NCBI RefSeq assembly: GCF_004793635.1
Contig: NZ_SRXV01000001.1
Span: 434,501-498,500, forward strand
Direction: 5' to 3'
DNA length: 64,000 nt
Origin: Marinicauda pacifica
GTDB lineage: Bacteria > Pseudomonadota > Alphaproteobacteria > Caulobacterales > Maricaulaceae
A model generated the notes under the pieces. That model was not told where the DNA came from, did no database searches, and saw nothing but the letters and a program-made list of their open reading frames with translations. Position 1 is the stretch's first letter. Each line of letters begins with the position of its first letter. The position numbers and the translations under genes are program-made. Positions 20,004-27,198 of this stretch are shown here, piece after piece.

Positions 20004-20423
20004 CTACATCGCTTTTCGCAACCAGGTCGGCAGGAGGCCCGTGTTTGCAAGGCCGTTGCGTGGACGCAGGAAGTCCTGCGCCGGCTCAATGCCGCGGAAC
20101 AGCGCAACCCGCGCTCCGTTCTCTTGCAGCGCCATCACATAGGATTGCAGGAAAGCAGCACCGGTTTCGTCGATCGGATGGACGATGGCTGTCTTCACCG
20201 GGCGAGAAAAGGCTGCCCGCGCGAGCTTGGCCAGGCTTCGCGCTTCGAGCGGCTTCATGGCAAGCCGGGCCCCGCTCAGGTCGAGCAGCAACCGGTCGAT
20301 TCCGGGATGGGCCGCCAGCATATCGTCGCAACGGGCAAACGCGTAGTCGCAATCCTGCCAGTCCAGAATACCGGTCTGGGTGGCGATCATGCATGTACCT
20401 TGCACGACAATCTCGAAGGCCAT
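20004..20423 (-). CDS. STAS/SpoIIAA-like small protein, paralogue of the gene at 20539
   Basis: 139 residues. The preferred ATG (20423) has GAGGTGCAGGT just upstream; a GTG at 20432 is also possible. The protein aligns with its neighbour: MIATQTGILDW against LVATQSGRLGW, LLLDLSGARL against VLFDLRGARL, and AFSRPVKTAIVHPIDE against VFPRPVVAAVVEPEAP. The alternating strand/helix pattern suggests a STAS or SpoIIAA-like fold, but there is no conserved serine phosphorylation site I can name. It is downstream of its paralogue on the same strand. Function unknown. Confidence 0.6.
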   Translation of the reverse strand: MAFEIVVQGTCMIATQTGILDWQDCDYAFARCDDMLAAHPGIDRLLLDLSGARLAMKPLEARSLAKLARAAFSRPVKTAIVHPIDETGAAFLQSYVMALQENGARVALFRGIEPAQDFLRPRNGLANTGLLPTWLRKAM

Positions 20424-20438
20424 TACCTGCACCTCATA

Positions 20439-20456
20439 TACTGAATGTATTCAGTA
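20439..20456. promoter_or_regulatory. Perfect 8-2-8 palindrome upstream of the STAS-like gene
   Basis: TACTGAAT-GT-ATTCAGTA is an exact inverted repeat in an AT-rich patch (20433-20475) that contrasts with the GC-rich surroundings. It ends 16 bp upstream of the ATG of the minus-strand gene (20423), so a bound protein would cover the promoter or start region. The upstream paralogue lacks it. Confidence 0.5.
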
Positions 20457-20538
20457 ATGAGATATTCTGAACGAAGTGTGAGTATGGAATATCCGGTTAC
20501 ACATCCGCGCTAGTCAGCTTTGATGGCAATGCGGGGGG

Positions 20539-21009
20539 CTACCGGCTTCCCAGATAGAGTTCCTGGGGCTGGATGATACGTTCGATCTCGACCCTGATCT
20601 GTTTCATGAAAGATAATGCGGGAACCGGGCGTGCACCGGTTTCCAGCGCATGAAGGTATTTGGCCGCCCCCTTCAGGGAACCGCAGATGGCCAGGCAGAT
20701 GCCGAGCCGCTCCAGCTTGTCGGCAAATGCGACAAGCAGCTCGCGGCCCTGGGGCGCTTCGGGCTCGACCACAGCCGCGACGACCGGACGAGGAAAAACC
20801 GATGTGACAAGTTCGGCAAGCTGGTCGGCTTCGATGCCGGTCAGGTCCAGGCGGGCGCCTCGCAGGTCGAACAGGACCTGCGTGAGAGAGGTGTCCCGAT
20901 CCAGCCAGGCTGCGCAGACCTCGAAGGCGTCCTCAAGCTCGGCCCAGCCCAGCCGGCCGGACTGGGTGGCGACGAGTCGGGGGCCGCGGTGCTGGATTTC
21001 GATGGTCAT
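20539..21009 (-). CDS. STAS/SpoIIAA-like small protein, paralogue of the gene at 20004
   Basis: 156 residues; AGGAG lies 8 nt before the ATG at 21009. It has the same core as the downstream gene (TQSGRLGWAELEDAFEVC, VLFDLRGARLDLTGIEAD, FPRPVVAAVVEPE) plus a C-terminal helix (KQIRVEIERIIQPQELYLG). The two genes are a tandem duplication that has diverged to roughly one third identity by eye. They could be paired regulators, but no sensor kinase, anti-sigma factor or phosphatase is nearby. Confidence 0.6.
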   Translation of the reverse strand: MTIEIQHRGPRLVATQSGRLGWAELEDAFEVCAAWLDRDTSLTQVLFDLRGARLDLTGIEADQLAELVTSVFPRPVVAAVVEPEAPQGRELLVAFADKLERLGICLAICGSLKGAAKYLHALETGARPVPALSFMKQIRVEIERIIQPQELYLGSR

Positions 21010-21167
21010 GGCTCGCTCCTGAGCGAATGGGAAGCTCTTCGTCTTTTACCCTGCGCTCCGACCCTGAATCATTGCTTAGCCGAGTGAACGTGCCGGGCGG
21101 CTCGTGCTTGCCTTGAGCGTGCGGCGCGCGCTACCTGCTCACAGACCGACACGCGCAGGAGACCGCC

Positions 21168-22823
21168 ATGATCGAACGTTCCGGAGCACAGCATCTTGTC
21201 GACGCGCTGGTGGCGCAGGGCACGGACCTGGCGTTCGGCGTGCCCGGCGAGAGCTATCTGGCCGTGCTCGATGCGCTGGTCGATGCCGGAGACCGGATCC
21301 GCTTCATCACCTGCCGCCACGAGGCCGGGGCCGCGAACATGGCCGAGGCCTACGGCAAGATGACCGGCCGGCCGGGCATCTGCATGGTCACGCGCGGACC
21401 GGGCGCGACCCATGCGGCCATCGGTGTGCACACCGCGATGCAGGACTCCACGCCGATGATCCTGCTGATCGGCCAGGTGGCGCGAAACATGCGCGAGCGC
21501 GAGGCGTTTCAGGAGATCGAGTATCGCCGCTTCTTTGCCGATCAGTGCAAATGGGTGGCCGAGATCGACGATCCGGCCCGTGTGCCAGAATTCATGGCGC
21601 GCGCCTACGCCACTGCCATGAACGGGCGTCCCGGACCCGTCGTGCTGGCCTTGCCCGAAGACATGCTCGTGGAAACGGCCGAGGCCGCGCCGGTGCCGCG
21701 CGTCGAGCCGGCCCGCGCCGCGCCTTCGAAGGATGCGATCGCGGAGATCAAGGCGCGCCTCGAAGTGGCGGAACGTCCCTTCCTGCTGCTCGGCGGCGGC
21801 GGCTGGGACGCGGCGGCGGTGAACGATGCGCGCCTGTTTGCGGAGCGCAACGGCCTGCCCGTGGGCTGCACGTTTCGGGCGAAAGATTATTACGACAATA
21901 CACGGCCCAATTATGCCGGCGATGTCGGCATCGCCCCGAATCCCAAACTCGCCGCGCGTGTGCGCGACAGCGACCTCGTGATTGCGCTCGGGCCTCGGCT
22001 GGGTGAGATGACCACGTCCGGCTATACGCTGTTCGAAGCGCCGGTACCGCGCCAGAGCCTTATCCATATTCACCCCGGGGCCGAGGAACTGGGACGGGTG
22101 TTCCAGCCCGCACTCGCCGTCAACGCCTCGATCGGCGAGGCGGCGCGCATGCTGAAATCCATTCGGGTCGAAAACCCCGCCTGGGCCGGTCAGGCCGAAG
22201 CGGCGCACGCCGAGTTCGAGGCGTTTTCCACACCGGTAGAGGTCGAGCGCGGGGTCAATCTGTCCAAGGTGTTCGCCGAGCTGTCGGGACTGGTGAAGAA
22301 GGACGCCATTGTCACCAACGGGGCGGGCAATTACGCGGCCTGGCTGCATCGCTTCTTCAAGCACCGCAGCTACCGGACCCAGTTGGCGCCGACATCCGGC
22401 GCGATGGGTTATGGCGTGCCGGCAGGGGTGGCCGCGAAGATCATGGCGCCCGAACGCGAGGTGATCTCGGTTAATGGCGATGGCTGCTTCTTGATGTGCG
22501 GGCAGGAGCTGGCGACAGCGATGCATTATGGTGCGAACGTGATCTTCATCGTGGTCGACAATGGCGCCTACGGCACGATCCGCATGCATCAGGAACGCGA
22601 ATACCCGAACCGGGTTTCGGGCACGGACCTGACCAATCCGGACTTCAAGAAATTCGCCGAGAGTTTCGGTCTGTACGCCACAATGATCGAGCATGAAGAC
22701 GAGTTCGGCGCCGCGTTCAAACGTGCGCGCCGGGCCAAGCGGCCGGCCATGATCGTGATCCGCGGCGATATCGAGACCATTGCCCCGGGCCGTACGCTGA
22801 GCCAGGTGCGCGGTACGGCCTGA
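21168..22823 (+). CDS. Thiamine diphosphate-dependent enzyme, acetolactate synthase-like
   Basis: 551 residues with the three domains of the family. The N-terminal PYR domain carries the catalytic glutamate in CRHEAGAAN (E52), and RGPGATHAAIGVHTAMQD is typical. A central nucleotide-fold domain follows. The C-terminal PP domain contains NGDGCFLMCGQELATA followed by VVDNGAYG, which is the GDG-x(26-30)-N thiamine diphosphate motif. True acetolactate synthases have a regulatory subunit gene nearby; none is present, and the gene stands alone, so an IlvB-like 2-oxoacid decarboxylase or ligase of unknown substrate is as likely. Good start at 21168 with GGAGA upstream. Confidence 0.8.
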   Translation: MIERSGAQHLVDALVAQGTDLAFGVPGESYLAVLDALVDAGDRIRFITCRHEAGAANMAEAYGKMTGRPGICMVTRGPGATHAAIGVHTAMQDSTPMILLIGQVARNMREREAFQEIEYRRFFADQCKWVAEIDDPARVPEFMARAYATAMNGRPGPVVLALPEDMLVETAEAAPVPRVEPARAAPSKDAIAEIKARLEVAERPFLLLGGGGWDAAAVNDARLFAERNGLPVGCTFRAKDYYDNTRPNYAGDVGIAPNPKLAARVRDSDLVIALGPRLGEMTTSGYTLFEAPVPRQSLIHIHPGAEELGRVFQPALAVNASIGEAARMLKSIRVENPAWAGQAEAAHAEFEAFSTPVEVERGVNLSKVFAELSGLVKKDAIVTNGAGNYAAWLHRFFKHRSYRTQLAPTSGAMGYGVPAGVAAKIMAPEREVISVNGDGCFLMCGQELATAMHYGANVIFIVVDNGAYGTIRMHQEREYPNRVSGTDLTNPDFKKFAESFGLYATMIEHEDEFGAAFKRARRAKRPAMIVIRGDIETIAPGRTLSQVRGTA

Positions 22824-22838
22824 GCGCAGGGCGAGGCG

Positions 22839-23678
22839 CTAGCTGAGGAAAGTGCGCACGCGCTCGATGACGCGGGCATCACGCAGCACGCCGCGATGGC
22901 CGAGGCCTTCATAGAGCTCCAGTTCGGCGCCGGGCCAGACGCGGGCGATCTCGCTCGACGAGGCGGCCCGCGCAATCTGGTCGCCCGTGCCGTGAACGAA
23001 GAGCGCCCTGGCTGTCATCGAGGGAGCGTCGCGCGCCACATCGAAATGCTCGATCGGCTCGCCGAAGCGGCGTTCCAGCCCCTCCAGCATCAAGCGTACG
23101 GCACGATGGCTGAGACCGGCCGAGCGGCCGTGAAAGCGGACGTTTTCCGGCAGCGAGCGCGGTGCACCAAGGGAGACGAACCGGTCCGGAGAGAGCCCAT
23201 GGCGGCTCATCGCGATGACGGCAGACGGCGTGCCCATGGAGTGAGCGACGAGTGCGAAGGGCTGGCCGTACGTGTCCGCGGCGGCTGCCAGGCCGGCGCC
23301 GAATTCCGGCATCATGGCCTTGCGTCCCTCGCTCTGCCCGTGAGCTGGACCATCGATCAGTACGACCTTGAAGCCGGATTGCAGCAGGGCGTCCGCGTGG
23401 GTGGCAAGATCGGCGCTGTCCGCTTCCCAGCCGTGCTGGAAGAAGACGGCAGGCCCGTCGCCGCCGACGTAGGCGCGCTGCCGGCCGACCGGCCCCTGGA
23501 AGGTCTCTGCCCGAAGCGTGTCGAGGATTTCGCGTCCCCGCTCGGTCTGGCTGCGCACGCGCGGCGTCACGAACTGGGAGACGGCGCGGCGCTGAAACGT
23601 CTGCGGAGTGATGAAAGCGGCCGCGTTGGCCAGCATGACGGTCGAACGGGAGGTGGCGGTCACGTGCGGGTCTCTCAC
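22839..23678 (-). CDS. Alpha/beta hydrolase
   Basis: 279 residues. The fold is shown by VFFQHGWEAD (oxyanion loop), VAHSMGTP (nucleophile elbow with Ser), FVHGTGDQ (acid region) and GLGHRGVLRD (catalytic His near the C-terminus). There is no signal peptide or membrane helix, so it is probably cytosolic. The start is uncertain: GTG at 23678 or ATG at 23636, neither with a clear ribosome binding site. It converges with the ThDP enzyme gene (15 bp between stops). Substrate unknown; probably an esterase or lipase-like enzyme. Confidence 0.75.
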   Translation of the reverse strand: MRDPHVTATSRSTVMLANAAAFITPQTFQRRAVSQFVTPRVRSQTERGREILDTLRAETFQGPVGRQRAYVGGDGPAVFFQHGWEADSADLATHADALLQSGFKVVLIDGPAHGQSEGRKAMMPEFGAGLAAAADTYGQPFALVAHSMGTPSAVIAMSRHGLSPDRFVSLGAPRSLPENVRFHGRSAGLSHRAVRLMLEGLERRFGEPIEHFDVARDAPSMTARALFVHGTGDQIARAASSSEIARVWPGAELELYEGLGHRGVLRDARVIERVRTFLS

Positions 23679-23769
23679 TGATGGGAGGTCATCTTCGCAA
23701 GTGCAGCGAAGGAAGGAAAGCGCCGGGTCCCGTATGATGCGCTGCCAAAAGATTATGGCGGTGCCGTAT

Positions 23770-24741
23770 TCAACTGCCCGACGTGACCGCGGCGCTGGTG
23801 GCAGCCGTCGTGGATGCGGTGATGGCGGCGATCATCGCGGCTTGCGCGGCCAGCACGGCCGAAAGCGCATTGACACTGCCGAGCGGCAGGTCCGCTCCGC
23901 CTGTCGTATGAACCAGATAGGCCAGGCGCGCCTTCGCGTGTCCGGCGCTTGTCATGTGCCGGGGCAGAGCCTGCATGATGTCCTTGATCGCGGCGAGATC
24001 CTCGCGGGTCATCCCCTGGACGGCCCACTCCATGGTCAGACTGCGGTCGGAGCGGTGTTTCAGGTAGGCGCTGGTGCGCCGCGCGGTCTCCAGCGTGTCG
24101 AAGCAGGCGAGCACCTCGTGCGGATCGCGGTCGAGCAGGGCACTCAGACGGGCGCCTTCGCGCTTGTGGCTTCTGGCGTGTTTGTTGCCGGCGAATACGG
24201 CGATTGCGGCGTCCCGTGCGCGCTTCACGCTCTCGGGTGCATCGTCGCGCGCGGCATGACCGGCGGCGAAGGTGTCGGTGACCGCATCGTTGCGACGCCA
24301 CCAGGGCGGGTTGAGGGCGCGTTTCAGCTCGAAAAAGCGGCGCATCGTGTAGCTGGAGAGCTCGCCCGAGATCGACAATACCAGCGCGGCGCGGGCCCCG
24401 CCGGCATGAAGGCGCGGTCCGGCCTCGCGTTTTGCCTGTTCGCGCAGCTGGCCTCGCGCGTCGAGAAAGCGCTCCGCCGGGATATCGTTCGCAGCCAGGA
24501 TCGCTGCATACACCCAGCGCAGATTGCCCGATGGGGCGGAGGAGGAAAACCAGCCCCCGCCGCTCAGACCGGATGTCAGCGCCTCATAGCGAGAACGCGT
24601 CGCCTCATTGCATTGCGTTGCGGTTCTCGACGAGGGCAGCAGCGCCGCAGCAGCAAACCGCGTGCCGGTGGAATCCGGGCGCGGGCGCCCGGCGCGAAGC
24701 GCCTCTTCGATCAGGAAGAAGCGGGTCAGCGTTTCGGTCAT
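23770..24741 (-). CDS. Conserved hypothetical helical protein
   Basis: 323 residues, mostly alpha-helical. I do not recognise the family. The N-terminal half contains WVYAAILAANDIPAERFLDAR and RAALVLSISGELSSYTM; the second half is charged (HARSHKREGARLSALLDRD); the tail (AAMIAAITASTTAATSAAVTSGS) is Ala/Thr/Ser-rich. There is no signal peptide. The ATG at 24741 is chosen because GGGGGAG precedes it. It is flanked by an alpha/beta hydrolase gene downstream and a terminator upstream, so it is probably its own unit or co-transcribed with the hydrolase. Confidence 0.6.
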   Translation of the reverse strand: MTETLTRFFLIEEALRAGRPRPDSTGTRFAAAALLPSSRTATQCNEATRSRYEALTSGLSGGGWFSSSAPSGNLRWVYAAILAANDIPAERFLDARGQLREQAKREAGPRLHAGGARAALVLSISGELSSYTMRRFFELKRALNPPWWRRNDAVTDTFAAGHAARDDAPESVKRARDAAIAVFAGNKHARSHKREGARLSALLDRDPHEVLACFDTLETARRTSAYLKHRSDRSLTMEWAVQGMTREDLAAIKDIMQALPRHMTSAGHAKARLAYLVHTTGGADLPLGSVNALSAVLAAQAAMIAAITASTTAATSAAVTSGS

Positions 24742-24759
24742 GGTCACTCCCCCGACCGC

Positions 24760-24793
24760 AATAAAAGGGCGGACCCGAAGAGGCCCGCCCTTT
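24760..24793 (-). terminator. Rho-independent terminator of the prolyl oligopeptidase gene
   Basis: CCGCCCTTT (24785-24793) pairs with AAAGGGCGG (24764-24772) around a 12-nt loop; read on the minus strand it ends in TTTTATTGC. It lies 27 bp after the stop of the peptidase gene. Confidence 0.85.
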
Positions 24794-24820
24794 CATGTCT
24801 AACACATGGTTCCAGCGCGC

Positions 24821-27103
24821 CTAGCGGCTGCCGCCGGACCCTGTTTCAGCATCGTCCCGGGTACCGGCCCCGCCCGAGCGGCCCTCGGCGTAGCCGTCAA
24901 GGTCGACGCCGGTGTGGAAGCCGATGAAGGCCCATTCGTCCGCCTTCTGTTCGATCAGCTTGGAGACCGGTGTGCCGGCGCCATGGCCGGCACGCGTCTC
25001 GATACGGATCAGTGCCGGCTCATCCCCGGTATCGGCCTCCTGCAATGCGGCCGTGTACTTGAAGGAGTGACCGGGCACGACGCGGTCGTCAGTGTCGGCG
25101 GTGGTCACCATGATGGCCGGATACTCGGCGCCGTCCTCTATGTTCTGATAGGGCGAATAGGTGCTGAGATAGTCGAACATCTCCGGGTCTTGCGGGCTGC
25201 CGTAATCGTCGACCCAGAACCGGCCGGCGGTGAACTGGTTGAAACGCAGCATGTCCATCACGCCCACACCCGGCAAAGCCGCGGCGAACAGATTGGGACG
25301 CTGGTTCGTCACGGCACCGACAAGCAGACCGCCATTGGACCGGCCCGAAATGGCGAGGTTGGCCGGGCTGGTCCAGCCCAGATCGATGAGTTCCTCGCCG
25401 GCATTGGCAAAGTCGTCGAAGACGTTCTGCTTGTTGAACAGGCGGCCGGCATCGTGCCAGTCGCGGCCGTATTCGGCACCGCCGCGCAGGTTCGCGACCG
25501 CATAGACGCCGCCCATTTCCATCCATTGCAGGTTGGAGGTGGAGAAGGTGGGCGTCAGCGAGATGGCGAAGCCGCCATACCCGTAGAGCAGGGTCGGCTG
25601 CTCGCCGTTAGGCTCGACATCACGATGATGCACGATGAACATCGGGATCTGCGCACCGCCCGTGCTTTCGTAGAAGACCTGCTCAACGACGAAATCGTCC
25701 GGATTGAAGGTCAGGTCCGGCTCGCGGAACACCTCGCTCTCGCCGGTTTCCACATTGTAGCGATAGATCGTGGTCGGCCGGTTGAAGCTCGTGAAGGAGT
25801 AGAAGGTTTCCGGATCGTCCGCTTCGCCGCCGAATCCGCCGGTGGCTCCGATTCCGGGAAGTTCGACCTCGCGAACCAGCTCGCCTTGCGTCGTGTAGAC
25901 GCCGACGGCCGATTTCACGTCTTCCAGGCGCTCGAGGATCAGGTGGCCGCCCACCAGCGAAACGCCTTCGATGGGAGCCTCGCTTTCGGCGATGACGTCG
26001 GTGAGTTCGTCGGGGTTCTCCAGATCGACACTCACGACACGGCCGTTGGGAGCATCCAGGTCGGTGAAGAAGAGGAAACGCGAGCCTTCATTGCCGATGT
26101 AATAGTGGTTGTTGGCGAAGCCCTCGAAAATCTCGACCGGCTCGGCATCGGGCGTATCGAGATCGAGCACCGAAATGCCCGACCCATCGGTTCCGCGCCA
26201 GGAATTGATGACCAGGTACTCGCCGTCATCGGTCTCGCCGACGCCCCAGCCGATTTCAGGGTTTTCCGCATCGGAAACGACTTCGCGGTCCTGGCTCTGC
26301 GGCGTCCCGATTTCGTGGAAATAGGCTGCCTGGTTCACGTTGAGGGATGTGAATTGTTCGCCTTCTTCCGGCTCGGGGTAGCGCGAGTAGTAAAAGCCCG
26401 ATCCGTCCTTGGCCCAGCTGACACCGGAGAACTTGACCCATTCGATCCGGTCTCCGACCGGTTCGCCGCTCTCGATGTCGAGCACTTCGATCGTGCGCCA
26501 GTCAGATCCGCCGTCCTGGATGGAATAGGCGAGATAGCGCCCGTCCGGGCTCGGCCAGGCGCCGGCCAGCGCCACCGTTCCGTCTTCGGACCAGGTGTTG
26601 GGGTCGATCAGGACGCGCGGCTCGCCCTCCAGATTGTCCTGGACGTAGAAGACCGACTGGTCCTGAAGCCCGTCATTGCGGCTGAAGAAATACTTGCCGC
26701 CTTCCTTGTCGGGCAGGGAGAAGCGCTCATAGTCGTAAAGCTCTTCCATCCGGTCGGCGATCGCCTCGCGGCCGGGGATTTCTTCCAGATACGCGAAGGT
26801 CAGCGCGTTCTGGGCCTCGACCCAGTCGGCGACTTCCGAGTTTTCGCGCACATCGTCCTCGAGCCAGCGATAGGGGTCGGCGACCTCTACCTCGCCGCGT
26901 TCGGCGGACTGATAGGTGTCGGTGTGATCGACCCGGCGGGTCTCGGGGTAATCCAGGGCCACATCAATCTCGCGTTCGCTTTGAGCGGTATCGCTGGCGT
27001 CTGCCGCCGTGTTTTCGGCAGTTTCGTTCGTCCCGGTGTCAGCCGGCTGGCTGCAGGCGGTCAGAGCCAGAGCCGATGCGGCGCTCATCAAAATCAGTCT
27101 CAT
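24821..27103 (-). CDS. Prolyl oligopeptidase family lipoprotein (S9A)
   Basis: 760 residues. The leader MRLILMSAASALALTAC ends in an LTAC lipobox, followed by an acidic Thr/Ala/Glu-rich spacer. A seven-bladed propeller region (about 70-480; DPYRWLED opens it, as in S9A enzymes) leads to the catalytic domain with GRSNGG (nucleophile Ser), DTDDRVVP (Asp) and RAGHGAG (His). It cleaves short proline-containing peptides and should be attached to a membrane facing the periplasm. The acidic composition suggests marine or saline adaptation (inference). The C-terminal tail is Gly/Ser-rich. Confidence 0.9.
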   Translation of the reverse strand: MRLILMSAASALALTACSQPADTGTNETAENTAADASDTAQSEREIDVALDYPETRRVDHTDTYQSAERGEVEVADPYRWLEDDVRENSEVADWVEAQNALTFAYLEEIPGREAIADRMEELYDYERFSLPDKEGGKYFFSRNDGLQDQSVFYVQDNLEGEPRVLIDPNTWSEDGTVALAGAWPSPDGRYLAYSIQDGGSDWRTIEVLDIESGEPVGDRIEWVKFSGVSWAKDGSGFYYSRYPEPEEGEQFTSLNVNQAAYFHEIGTPQSQDREVVSDAENPEIGWGVGETDDGEYLVINSWRGTDGSGISVLDLDTPDAEPVEIFEGFANNHYYIGNEGSRFLFFTDLDAPNGRVVSVDLENPDELTDVIAESEAPIEGVSLVGGHLILERLEDVKSAVGVYTTQGELVREVELPGIGATGGFGGEADDPETFYSFTSFNRPTTIYRYNVETGESEVFREPDLTFNPDDFVVEQVFYESTGGAQIPMFIVHHRDVEPNGEQPTLLYGYGGFAISLTPTFSTSNLQWMEMGGVYAVANLRGGAEYGRDWHDAGRLFNKQNVFDDFANAGEELIDLGWTSPANLAISGRSNGGLLVGAVTNQRPNLFAAALPGVGVMDMLRFNQFTAGRFWVDDYGSPQDPEMFDYLSTYSPYQNIEDGAEYPAIMVTTADTDDRVVPGHSFKYTAALQEADTGDEPALIRIETRAGHGAGTPVSKLIEQKADEWAFIGFHTGVDLDGYAEGRSGGAGTRDDAETGSGGSR

Positions 27104-27198
27104 GGATGGTTTCCCCTAGAGTTTTTAGCGTTGGCCAGAAGGTAGGGAGCGCAACCGCCCCTGTCGATACGTGGCGCGGTCCACTACATAATTTCGCG

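Noticed and set aside
24806..27145. A plus-strand frame of nearly 780 codons opposite the prolyl oligopeptidase gene
   Set aside because: The minus strand has the lipobox and the catalytic triad; the plus frame is a codon-bias shadow.
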